DNA of 7,198 nucleotides from Draconibacterium sp. (GCA_015493625.1 WGCT01000484.1:1-7198); one strand, 5' to 3'; numbered from the stretch's first letter, positions 1 to 7,044 are shown. Numbers and translations are program-made. The notes: a model not told the origin generated them from the sequence alone.

Positions 1-1445
1 ATATAGAGAAGATATGAATCGCTGAGAACAGTTTCTTTGTTTTTCAGTTTTACTTCAATCAAATGTTTTCCTTTTTTAAACGAAACCTCTTTACTGTATT
101 TAACATCAAAGTTGTCTTCCTCCATTTTTCCCTTACTTTTCCCGTCGATAAAAAGTTCTGGTGCACCGATGTTACTATAGGCAGAAATTTTAAATTTCCC
201 TTTTTTTTGTTTATTATTTCTGCGACCGACAAGGTAAAGAACAGGCTCACTCGACCAGTTTGCTTTGTACCAGAAAAATGCATCTTTCTTTGTTTTTCTG
301 TCGTAAGTAATAAGTCCTTTATGGTTTCGCCCCTTAATGCCACCTCTGTTCCATTCCGGAACGGAGAAGTCGAACATATTCCAAACATAAGACCCCCAAA
401 TAAATGGATTTCTTTTTATTGCCGAGTAGGTAACCTCGTGATAATGGGTCATATAAGGCTCGGGGAAAAATTGACATTTTGGGTCAGGGGTTGTATGTAT
501 GTCGTTTGATTGCTGGTAGATATTTCCTCCGGCACCATACTCCGAGATACTGAATCTGATGTCGGGTTTTGCAGTATGGTAGTTTTTTATCCATTTCGAG
601 AGTTCTTCCGGTTTGCCTCCATACCATCCTGTATACTGGTTGAATCCTTGCAAGTCGGTGTGCTGGTGAATTCGATGGTTGAACAGCCACCAAAGGTTAC
701 TTACCGAAACCGTGTAGCGCGAAGGATCTAATGTTTTTGCCAAATTATTAAGTTTAATGGTAAGGTTTACCGGTTGGCTTACGATATTGTTTTTTAGTAC
801 TTCGTTGTGCATTCCCCAAACAAATATGGAAGGATGATTAAATCTCTGTTTTATAAGTTCCGTGAGCTGCTGTATGGCATTTCCGTCGGCTCCTTCTTTA
901 TATCCGTTAATAAAAGGGATTTCAGCCCAAATCAGTATTCCCATCGAATCGGCCAGAGAATAAATGTAATCTGCTTGCTCGTAGTGTGCCAGTCTTATGG
1001 ATGTGGCCCCGATTTCGTATATCAGTTCCATATCTTTTTTATGATGTTTTGGCAAAAGAGCGTTGCCTTTGTTTTCCCACTCCTGATGCCTGCAAACGCC
1101 GTAAAGCCTGTACGGTTCGCCGTTAAGTAAAAATCCTTTTTCTTTATCTATGCTGTAAAATCTCAGGCCGGTGGTATTGTTAATTTTATCCAGAACCCGG
1201 CCATTTTGTATTAACTCGGTTTTCAGCCTGTACAGGTAGGGGTCTTTTCTCCCGTTCCACAGGTGGGGGTTTACAATTTCCATACGCGAATTAACCGGTT
1301 TAATACCTCCGGGATAAAGGTTAAAATCCTTTGTGCTTGTTGCTACAAGTTCTCCTTCCTGAGAATAAAGACTCTGTTTTAGCCTTACGTTATGAATTTC
1401 GGAACCGTCATTTTTGAGGTCGGTAACAATAGAAAGAGAGGCTTT
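1..1445 (-). CDS. Glycoside hydrolase family 2 (beta-galactosidase-like), catalytic part, 3' end beyond window
   Basis: This is the downstream part of a GH2 gene whose first part is at 1385-2044. The frame is open from 1445 to the left edge (480 codons from 1442) with no stop, so the C-terminus lies outside the window. With the frameshift repaired, it holds the end of the Ig-like sandwich (about residues 202-290), the TIM barrel (about 295-580) and the start of a DUF4982-like sandwich (from about 590, 'WYKANWSSEP'). Family landmarks are all present: 'LNGEPYRLYGVCRHQE', 'IRLAHYEQ', 'GILIWAEIP', 'HPSIFVWGMHNEV' with acid/base Glu415 (codon 801-803), 'SEYGAGG' with nucleophile Glu502 (codon 540-542), and 'WGSYVWNMFDF'. 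The catalytic machinery therefore looks intact. The family hydrolyses terminal beta-galactosides, glucuronides or mannosides; the beta-galactosidase-like branch fits best, but specificity is inferred. If translated separately, the first in-frame ATG is at 1283. A T8 run at 201-208 is read in frame. Confidence 0.9.
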
Positions 1446-2044
1446 TTATGGCTAACTTCTTCCTGATGAATAAATACACCGGACGAAGCATTATCGATAA
1501 GGGCAATGTGAAGATCTCCTGTACTAATTAGTGAAACCGGCCGATAAATTCCACCATATATTCCAAACAGAAAATTGTCTTTTGGGTACGACAGGTTCAG
1601 CTCATTATTTACTTTAACAAACAGGGTATTTGTTGTGTCGGGAAGAATAAACCGGGTTATGTTGAATACAAAAGCCGAATAACTTCCAAGGTGTTTCCCT
1701 ACAAATTTACTGTTAATATAAACTTCGGCATATTGACCCACTCCCTCAAATTTCAAGAAGTACTCTCTATCTTCCTTAAATTGCTGCAGAGGCAACTCTT
1801 TTTTGTACCAGCCGGTACCGTAATAAACTTTTTCGCCAGACTGTATGTCTTTGTTATTCCACGTGTGCGGTACGTTTATTGTTTCCCACTGAACAGTGTC
1901 GGAATCCAGACTTTTTACATCTGCATTAGTAAGCGAAAACTCCCAATTATTGTTTAAGGAGGTTATTTCACGATGTTGGGAAAAAACATGTGTAGTGAAC
2001 AACATGAAAAAGAGTGTGCTGAAACTCGTTAATAAAATACGCAT
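1385..2044 (-). CDS. Glycoside hydrolase family 2, N-terminal part (signal peptide and sugar-binding domain), ends at a frameshift
   Basis: This is the 5' part of the GH2 gene continued at 1-1445. I chose the ATG at 2044 because it opens a clear signal peptide ('MRILLTSFSTLFFMLF', likely cleaved near Ser22-Gln23), pointing to export to the periplasm or beyond. The longer in-frame start at 2161 would run through a terminator hairpin. Residues 28-175 form the GH2 jelly-roll sugar-binding domain, with 'VPHTWN' (58-63), 'GTGWYKK' (76-82), 'FEGVGQYAEVYIN' and 'GIYRPVSL' (165-172). Homology stops at Lys201; the last 18 residues before the TAA at 1385 are an out-of-frame tail. One extra A in the A5 run (1443-1447) would join it to the catalytic frame as '-HKKASLSIVTDLKND-'. 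It lies 136 bases downstream of the beta-helix gene, with a terminator between. No SD is seen; the region before the ATG is A-rich, as is usual in Bacteroidota. Confidence 0.88.
   Translation of the reverse strand: MRILLTSFSTLFFMLFTTHVFSQHREITSLNNNWEFSLTNADVKSLDSDTVQWETINVPHTWNNKDIQSGEKVYYGTGWYKKELPLQQFKEDREYFLKFEGVGQYAEVYINSKFVGKHLGSYSAFVFNITRFILPDTTNTLFVKVNNELNLSYPKDNFLFGIYGGIYRPVSLISTGDLHIALIDNASSGVFIHQEEVSHKKPLFLLLPTSKMTVPKFIT
1443..1447 (-). other. Frameshift point in the GH2 gene (A5 run on the coding strand)
   Basis: The coding strand reads CAT AAA AAG CCT. The zero frame leaves GH2 homology here and stops at 1385. The frame one base back gives uninterrupted GH2 sequence to the left edge, but is blocked upstream by a TAA at 1446-1448. 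The switch must therefore fall between about 1385 and 1445, and family resemblance places it at this run. One missing A explains it fully. The cause could be a real mutation, a base-call error, or slippage on T-AAA-AAG. Confidence 0.88.
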
Positions 2045-2078
2045 TTTTAGTGTTCTTGAATTATAATTTGATAAAATT

Positions 2079-2127
2079 AAAAATTTAAAAATAACAAAAC
2101 CTACTAACATAATAGTAAGTAGGTTTT
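2079..2127 (-). terminator. Intrinsic terminator of the beta-helix gene
   Basis: Ten-base perfect arms at 2096-2105 and 2118-2127 (AAAACCTACT / AGTAGGTTTT) enclose a 12-base loop. On the minus strand the hairpin is followed by a T-rich stretch (2079-2095). It lies 54 bases past the TAG at 2181, as expected for Rho-independent termination of the beta-helix transcript. A weaker 6-bp stem (2140-2145 / 2154-2159, GCATCT / AGATGC) sits between stop and terminator. Its position shows that the GH2 coding sequence should start at 2044 rather than 2161, and that GH2 depends on read-through or a promoter I could not recognise. Confidence 0.72.
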
Positions 2128-2180
2128 GAATTGTCTTGAGCATCTTAAATGGTAGATGCAAATTGTGTTCACTTAAGAAA

Positions 2181-3860
2181 CTATTTTACCAAAGTCATTT
2201 TATGTGTTTCGAATGTGTTGCCAGCCTTAATCTGGAGTAAATAAACACCTTCCGGTAACTTGGTTCCATCAAAAGAAACATTATGTTTCCCTGCAATTTG
2301 AGTCTCATTCACCAATGTGGCTACTTCTATCCCTGTTATATCGTAAACTTTCATTGTTACATCATTTCTTCCTTTCAAACTATATGAAATAGTTGTAACC
2401 GAATTAAATGGATTAGGATAATTTACCAAGTCTAATTGATCTGTTTTAACCGAATTAATGCTTGTGAGCGGATTGTCTTCGCCTGCTTCCCAAGCTGCTT
2501 TTACATTAGCGGGCAGCCAGTTCAAATCTCCTAAAGGGAAACCATCAGAACCCGCACTCATCAATGCCTGATTCTGTGGTGTGAAATCGAAGGGTAAAGG
2601 CCAGATAAAATCTTTTGGTTCTGCACCATTTGGACGCCAAGCAATTTCTCTGTCATTTTTCGAGGGATCCATGCGGTTAAACCTCTGTTCCCAAGCCGCC
2701 TCAAAAGCACCATCAGGGATCGCTCCCATCTTGAATTGAGGATCATATGAATTTTGATCAATCGAATCCGAAGTCCAGTTAGGCGCAATAGTCCATCCAA
2801 ATTCATTAGCCCTATATCGCATAGCCCAAGCCATAAATGGTTGCGTGGTCACAGCGTGTGAATTATGCCAATCCAGTACGCGTTGTTCATTAAACTTAAG
2901 GTTGTTCGTTATGACAACAAACCTAGCATCTGACCCCTCATTCACAGTATCAAGTTCATGAGGAAAGACAGCACAATCGCCATTAAGGGTGTCTCCCAGT
3001 TGCCTGTAGCTAACATAGTCGCCACCATAAGATATTGTGTCTGTGCCGTTAATCCATTGCCGTTTGCCAACGTAACCTCTTAAGTGTGTATTAAAGAAGA
3101 TACAATTCTGTGCTTTGAAACCATCCATTTTACTCTTGTGATAAGTCTCTCCCCATGTGTTTACATAGGTGCAATGATCTGCCCACTGCCATCCTGTAGG
3201 ACCTGTGCCTCCAGAAAGGAACATACGACCACCAACAAAATAGGTGCAATTATAGGTGTGATTGGTAGTACTATCTCCATGATACGCAGGGCCGCCCCAA
3301 CCAGCATAATTGTCATTACCGGTAGTGCTAACATTAAAGTGGATGTTGTCATGGAGAACGTAGTTAAGTCCTGCAAACTTATCGGTCACAATCCATCTTC
3401 TGCAACCTTGTAGAATACACCCGTGTGCATCAAAATCAATATGTGACGTAGTAGCTTTAACTACACCATCAATTTGTTTATTGTCCCATGTAAAACCTAT
3501 AAAACCCAGATCGATTAAGGTCAGGTCTGCTGCAGCCAGAATCATGTAAAAAGAATCTTCCTCCCCTGGATTTGCACTTCCTCTTATAACTGCAGGAGGA
3601 TCGCCTGCACCAGTACGGTCATATGCTTCTCCTCTAATTACTGTAGGTTGGGTAATCTCAATCGCAGAACTTACCACATACTCTTTTCCCTTTTTAAGGA
3701 CTAATGTATCCCCGGGGTGAGCCGCCATTGCTGCTTGAATAGTGTTTAATCCGGGATTAACAACAACTGATGTTTGTGCAAAGGTAAAATTGCTGGTCAG
3801 GATGAACATACCTGCTGTTAATAGCAGAATCTTTTTTATTGAATGTAAATTTTTTCTCAT
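2181..3860 (-). CDS. Secreted right-handed beta-helix protein with T9SS type A sorting domain
   Basis: The protein has 559 residues. Residues 1-28 are a signal peptide ('ILLLTAGMFILTSNFTFA', cleavage near Ala28-Gln29). Residues 35-80 ('NTIQAAMAAHPGDTLVLKKG') are the usual opening of pectate-lyase-type beta-helices. Rungs follow with stacked motifs HGC148, YNC205, DHC230 and QNC253, spaced about 23-33 residues, suggesting a cysteine ladder on one face. A Trp-rich segment (330-450) ends with 'DGFPLGDLNW', resembling the end motif of Bacteroidota lyase-like proteins. Residues 481-559 are a Por_Secre_tail: 'YPNPFN', 'VYDITG', 'LPEGVYLLQI' and 'KMTLVK'. It should cross the outer membrane by T9SS and be anchored or released. 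I see no signature of a known polysaccharide lyase or GH28 active site, so lyase, hydrolase or glycan-binding roles all remain possible. An in-frame TAA two codons upstream fixes the start near 3860. The start lacks its own SD. Confidence 0.9.
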   Translation of the reverse strand: MRKNLHSIKKILLLTAGMFILTSNFTFAQTSVVVNPGLNTIQAAMAAHPGDTLVLKKGKEYVVSSAIEITQPTVIRGEAYDRTGAGDPPAVIRGSANPGEEDSFYMILAAADLTLIDLGFIGFTWDNKQIDGVVKATTSHIDFDAHGCILQGCRRWIVTDKFAGLNYVLHDNIHFNVSTTGNDNYAGWGGPAYHGDSTTNHTYNCTYFVGGRMFLSGGTGPTGWQWADHCTYVNTWGETYHKSKMDGFKAQNCIFFNTHLRGYVGKRQWINGTDTISYGGDYVSYRQLGDTLNGDCAVFPHELDTVNEGSDARFVVITNNLKFNEQRVLDWHNSHAVTTQPFMAWAMRYRANEFGWTIAPNWTSDSIDQNSYDPQFKMGAIPDGAFEAAWEQRFNRMDPSKNDREIAWRPNGAEPKDFIWPLPFDFTPQNQALMSAGSDGFPLGDLNWLPANVKAAWEAGEDNPLTSINSVKTDQLDLVNYPNPFNSVTTISYSLKGRNDVTMKVYDITGIEVATLVNETQIAGKHNVSFDGTKLPEGVYLLQIKAGNTFETHKMTLVK

Positions 3861-3907
3861 TTTTTAAAATTTAATTAGTAAATAAATAATTATTAAAGTC
3901 ATCAAGT

Positions 3908-3939
3908 TTAGTTTCGATTCATTAAACACCTCCTTTCAT
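3908..3939 (-). other. Two overlapping mini-ORFs in the beta-helix gene leader
   Basis: On the minus strand, ATG at 3939 reads MKGGV and stops with TAA at 3922-3924. This stop overlaps the ATG at 3922 (TAATG), which reads MNRN and stops at 3908-3910. The second sits immediately after a near-perfect SD (3925-3937), at normal spacing. Both end about 48 bases or more before the beta-helix start and are not in its frame or are closed by stops, so they are not an extension of it. They could be translated as a leader or could be chance; only the SD makes them notable. Confidence 0.35.
3925..3937 (-). promoter_or_regulatory. Extended Shine-Dalgarno sequence not attached to the main start codon
   Basis: The minus strand reads GAAAGGAGGTGTT, whose complement AACACCTCCTTTC matches the 3' end of Bacteroidota 16S rRNA as I remember it (GGAACACCTCCTTTC). 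The core AAAGGAGGTG is a perfect anti-SD match. It precedes the ATG at 3922 by a normal distance but lies about 65 bases before the beta-helix start at 3860. The three main genes here have no comparable SD at their own starts. It may recruit ribosomes to the leader. Confidence 0.5.
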
Positions 3940-3974
3940 AGATAAATAGATCGTTAGATTTTTAAACATGTGAC

Positions 3975-4005
3975 ACAAGATAAAGACTCAACTGCTTAAT
4001 ATCAA
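3975..4005 (-). promoter_or_regulatory. Weak promoter candidate for the beta-helix gene
   Basis: On the minus strand TTGA (4002-4005) is followed, after 19 bases, by TATCTTGT (3975-3982). This only partly fits the Bacteroidota -33 TTTG and -7 TAnnTTTG pattern. It would give a leader of roughly 105 bases containing the strong SD and mini-ORFs. The alternative is that the gene is expressed only by read-through from the receptor. Confidence 0.25.
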
Positions 4006-4012
4006 CTATTCG

Positions 4013-4034
4013 ACACAATTATTGATAATTGTGT
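4013..4034. repeat. 22-base palindrome in the receptor/beta-helix spacer
   Basis: Two 10-base arms, ACACAATTAT and ATAATTGTGT, flank a 2-base centre (TG). It may act as an RNA hairpin downstream of the receptor or as a dyad operator; it lies 7 bases upstream of the -33-like element at 4002-4005. On the minus strand no T-run follows, so it is not a typical intrinsic terminator. Confidence 0.55.
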
Positions 4035-4051
4035 GTTTCGTTGATTGTCAA

Positions 4052-4068
4052 TGTGTTATGAAAACACA
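4052..4068 (-). repeat. Small inverted repeat just after the receptor stop codon
   Basis: TGTGTT (4052-4057) pairs with AACACA (4063-4068) around a 5-base loop, 24 bases after the receptor TAA. A competing outer pairing, CGTTG (4039-4043) with CAACG (4067-4071), overlaps it. It could protect the receptor mRNA's 3' end or help termination, but no U-tract follows. Short stems of this kind also arise by chance in AT-rich DNA. Confidence 0.3.
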
Positions 4069-4092
4069 ACGAACTATTATTAGATTAGAATA

Positions 4093-6987
4093 TTAAAATT
4101 TATATCTGATACCAATATCACCTGAAACACCATACACCTCCTCGTTCGTAAGTTTGCTGGGATGGTAGGTTAATATACGCCGATCCGGGTTATTGGTAAT
4201 ATTATTAATGTTCAAATAGAGTGTTAGTCCCGGTACTTTTTTAAATTTTTGTGAGAGTTGCATATCCAGTCTCATCAGTGCATCTTTGTCTTGGTCGAGA
4301 GATTTATTACTGGCCTGTGCCGAAGTAATAGTAGCACTCTGATAATAGGAAGATATCCTTCCAGAAAAGCCTCCTAGTTCATATCCGAGCGACACATTGG
4401 CAATCATATCAGGCATTCCAATAATTTTATTGATCCTGCTATCGTGCTGCCCAACGTTTAATACATATGGCGGTTCTTCAATATATTTTTTATAAAAACT
4501 AAAGAACGGGTATCTGGTTTCAGACTGCATGTAGGTTAAATTCATGTTCAGCAAAATACCATTAAATGGCTTAGGAAGATAAGAGAACTGTGTTTGCCAG
4601 TCAAGTTCCAGACCTTTCACATAACCCGGCCATTTGTTGTTTACTGGCTTCGAGTACAGTTTGTTCTCATAAATAGGATCCAAACCGTACTCTTCCTCCG
4701 CATTAATAATTCTTAATGTATAGTTCAATACCTGATTTTCCAATTTCTTGTAAAATGCTCCAATGGTAAACAGGCCTGTTTTGCCTGTGTATAATGATAA
4801 ATAGGCATCGTAATTATAATTGGTTTGAGGTTTCAGGTTGGGATTTCCCATAGACTGAGTAAGACTTACTGATCTTGAATATCTGGGACTCATCTGGGTG
4901 TATCCCGGTCGGGTCAATGTCTTGGTAGCTGCCAGGCGGATATCAAACCATTTGGCCGGTTTAATTTTTAGATGAATCATCGGGAAAAAATCCTCACTAT
5001 AATTGCTCGCGGTAGTATCTCCAATTAAACCTTGAGTTTCATAAGGTCCATAGCCCAAACCCTCTAAAAACCATCTGGCAGTAGTACTGTACTCAGTTCT
5101 TTCATACCGTACTCCGGGTATAAACGTAATAAACTCACCAATGTCTATTCCCGTCATAATGTATGTGGCATAATTTCGCTGAGTATTTGTATAGTCATCT
5201 TTATCGCCTATCATATATCCATGCAACATATCATCACACACATTTAAAACATACTCCAACTTGTTAAAGTCGGTCCAGAACCAGCTCTGAGCATCCTGCA
5301 TGTAAAAATCATGGGAATACGGTTCAACTACAAAAGGTAATAACCCAAACTCGGTGTTAGGAGTATATTTCCATCCAAAATCAGGTAGTCTTGCAATTGC
5401 AGTATCGCCTAACATTTCCCCAGAGTGCCGACCAAAACTTGAGCCTCTTATCGATTTATCCAGACTGCGTTTCATGTCACGAATTTTCCCTCCAAATTTT
5501 ACATATCCGGAGACTTTGCTCCCCAAACTGAAAGGCACTTTTATATCTAGTCTGGCAGCCAGCTCTGACGAAGCCAGCTCTGAGGTAGAATATCGGGGAT
5601 TAAAGATTTCTGTCCATGCTATATCATGTTTAGCACTACTCATATATTCACTTATGGTTGTGGTGCTGTCAATACCAACCGCTCCTGCATTAAGTCCTGA
5701 AGAATTTGCACCACCTATACTGAGTCTGTTAGGCACCATGCTTTTATTACTAGACCTGGAAATGCTCCAATCCACTTTCACACTACCCCAAAAGGTGTGT
5801 TCTCCACCAATACCTTGTAAAAAATTCCTATTTAATGCTTCCGTACGGGTTGTACTATAACCAAGGGTCGATCCATGATAGCTATTGGAATATGTTTTAC
5901 TTTCTGTATTGCGATTACTGAAGAATAGCTGATAATATAGTTTTCCGTTATTCAGCTTATAATCGGTGTAGAGTGTGACCCCGTAACGGTTGTTCAGGTT
6001 TTCTGTACGGGTCAGGGTAACTCCAGTGAGTTCAACTGCCCTAATATCTTCCGAACCATGCTCTGAAGCATAAAAGGTATTGTGACTGGCTGAAAGTATA
6101 TCCCTTCCCCTATCTTTTCGGTCATAAGTCATACTCAACATTACCCCCCACTTATCATCGAAAAAACGGTTGCTTAGCAAAAGATCAACATTATTCATTT
6201 TAAATGATTTGGTGAAATTATTGTAACCTGTTCTTAACCAAATATCTTTTCTGAATCCCGGTTGTGCTTCACGCATTTTAAACTCTACATTACCTCCAAG
6301 TACATCAGCATCTTGATCGGCCATAAAAGCCTTATTTAATTCAATACCCCCAATCATAGATGAGGAAATAGATCCCAATCCACCTTCTAAACGCATCCCA
6401 TTTACGAACATGGTATTTGAAGAAACACCACGAACCCTAATTGAAACAGCTTCACCACCGCTTCTACTAACCGATACTCCAGGGAGACGTGCCAACGCTT
6501 CAGCAGCATTTGCATCGGGGAGTTCCCGTATTTTTTGTTCCGAAACAACATTTTTAATATTCTCGGCCGAAAGTTGGGTATTTATTGCCTTCGCCTGTCC
6601 TTTAGCCATAGCTGTAACAATTACCTCTTCACCCTGAATAGATGTCATTACTATTCTAAAATCCTGTGTAGTAACACTTCCTGCAGATACATTTATTGTT
6701 GCCTTACTATCAGAATAACCAACAAAAGTTACTCTAATTTCATAAGTACCCGGAGTTACCTTCTTGATAGAATAAAACCCTTTATCATCAGAGATAGTAC
6801 CATTTGCTGTACCCATTAATTGAATGTTTGCATAAACGACTGGCTCACCAGATTCGTCAACTACGGTTCCTTGAACTTCGCCATATTTCTGAGCTGTTAA
6901 TAAAGAGGATGTAAATACAAAAATAAATGTAATTAACACTTTGGAGGAATACAATAGTGAAAAACCTTTACGTAAGTTTTCTTTCAT
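4093..6987 (-). CDS. TonB-dependent outer-membrane receptor with carboxypeptidase-regulatory N-terminal domain
   Basis: This 964-residue receptor should import a ligand, probably a glycan fragment given its neighbours, using TonB-ExbBD energy. Residues 1-33 are a signal peptide ending 'LLTAQ'. Residues 36-115 are a CarboxypepD_reg-like sandwich ('GEVQGTVVDESGEPV', 'GTYEIRVTFVGY'). A TonB-box-like segment 'EEVIVTA' lies at 120-126, followed by the plug at about 135-240 ('LPDANAAEALARLPGVSVSR', 'VRGVSSNTMFVNGMRL', 'DVLGGNVEF'). A 22-strand-type barrel follows, with 'RPGYTQMSPRYSRS' and 'NPNLKPQTNYNYD', ending in 'IGIRYKF' with the terminal Phe used for barrel assembly. The plug wording resembles the Xanthomonas/Caulobacter-type receptors (TIGR01782), which usually work without SusD, and no susD follows. 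There is no N-terminal anti-sigma signalling domain. The start at 6987 opens the signal peptide, has no SD, and follows a good -7 box. The reading frame looks intact; the substrate is unknown. Confidence 0.93.
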   Translation of the reverse strand: MKENLRKGFSLLYSSKVLITFIFVFTSSLLTAQKYGEVQGTVVDESGEPVVYANIQLMGTANGTISDDKGFYSIKKVTPGTYEIRVTFVGYSDSKATINVSAGSVTTQDFRIVMTSIQGEEVIVTAMAKGQAKAINTQLSAENIKNVVSEQKIRELPDANAAEALARLPGVSVSRSGGEAVSIRVRGVSSNTMFVNGMRLEGGLGSISSSMIGGIELNKAFMADQDADVLGGNVEFKMREAQPGFRKDIWLRTGYNNFTKSFKMNNVDLLLSNRFFDDKWGVMLSMTYDRKDRGRDILSASHNTFYASEHGSEDIRAVELTGVTLTRTENLNNRYGVTLYTDYKLNNGKLYYQLFFSNRNTESKTYSNSYHGSTLGYSTTRTEALNRNFLQGIGGEHTFWGSVKVDWSISRSSNKSMVPNRLSIGGANSSGLNAGAVGIDSTTTISEYMSSAKHDIAWTEIFNPRYSTSELASSELAARLDIKVPFSLGSKVSGYVKFGGKIRDMKRSLDKSIRGSSFGRHSGEMLGDTAIARLPDFGWKYTPNTEFGLLPFVVEPYSHDFYMQDAQSWFWTDFNKLEYVLNVCDDMLHGYMIGDKDDYTNTQRNYATYIMTGIDIGEFITFIPGVRYERTEYSTTARWFLEGLGYGPYETQGLIGDTTASNYSEDFFPMIHLKIKPAKWFDIRLAATKTLTRPGYTQMSPRYSRSVSLTQSMGNPNLKPQTNYNYDAYLSLYTGKTGLFTIGAFYKKLENQVLNYTLRIINAEEEYGLDPIYENKLYSKPVNNKWPGYVKGLELDWQTQFSYLPKPFNGILLNMNLTYMQSETRYPFFSFYKKYIEEPPYVLNVGQHDSRINKIIGMPDMIANVSLGYELGGFSGRISSYYQSATITSAQASNKSLDQDKDALMRLDMQLSQKFKKVPGLTLYLNINNITNNPDRRILTYHPSKLTNEEVYGVSGDIGIRYKF
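5558..5583 (-). repeat. Short in-frame direct repeat in the receptor barrel
   Basis: GCCAGCTCTGA occurs at 5558-5568 and again at 5573-5583, a 15-base period. On the coding strand it encodes SELAS-SELAA. It looks like a small in-frame duplication in a barrel loop or strand and does not disturb the frame. Confidence 0.5.
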
Positions 6988-7036
6988 TTTATTAGGTTTT
7001 AATTGATTATTAATGCAATCATTAAGCTTGATGTGA

Positions 7037-7044
7037 CAAATATA
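7037..7044 (-). promoter_or_regulatory. -7 promoter element of the receptor gene
   Basis: The minus strand reads TATATTTG, an exact match to the Bacteroidota TAnnTTTG box. It lies 49 bases before the receptor ATG, which would give a leader of about 40-45 bases. A clear -33 TTTG is not found at the expected 19-21 base spacing (a TTG lies somewhat further upstream), so the call rests on the -7 element and its position. The leader between it and the ATG has no SD and no convincing riboswitch. Confidence 0.55.

Noticed and set aside
63..1130. Plus-strand open frames opposite the GH2 gene (63-509, 510-731, 807-1130)
   Set aside because: They lie antisense to a strongly conserved GH2 catalytic domain, show no recognisable domains, and have compositions expected of shadow frames.
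2045..2161. In-frame upstream start at 2161 that would add 39 residues to the GH2 protein
   Set aside because: The added stretch runs through the terminator hairpin at 2096-2127 and would place a second hydrophobic segment before a normal signal peptide starting at 2044.
3161..3413. Overlapping frames on both strands within the beta-helix gene (3084-3413 plus, 3161-3376 minus)
   Set aside because: Both are covered by the conserved rung region of the beta-helix protein; the hydrophobic translations are artefacts of reading it out of frame.
3864..3902. 12-codon minus-strand frame from the ATG at 3902, in frame with the beta-helix gene
   Set aside because: It is closed by a TAA at 3864-3866, has no SD at a suitable distance, and consists of AT-rich sequence giving Ile/Leu residues.
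3925..3937. Fragment of a 16S rRNA gene on the plus strand (AACACCTCCTTTC)
   Set aside because: Only about 13 bases match the 16S 3' tail, and neither flank continues into rRNA sequence; it reads better as an extended SD on the minus strand.
5354..5860. 168-codon plus-strand open frame inside the receptor gene
   Set aside because: It is antisense to the receptor's barrel region, has no recognisable domain, and has no promoter or start context of its own.
7001..7023. Imperfect dyad TGATT / AATCA in the receptor leader
   Set aside because: Only five paired bases with an 8-base loop in very AT-rich DNA; this is expected by chance.
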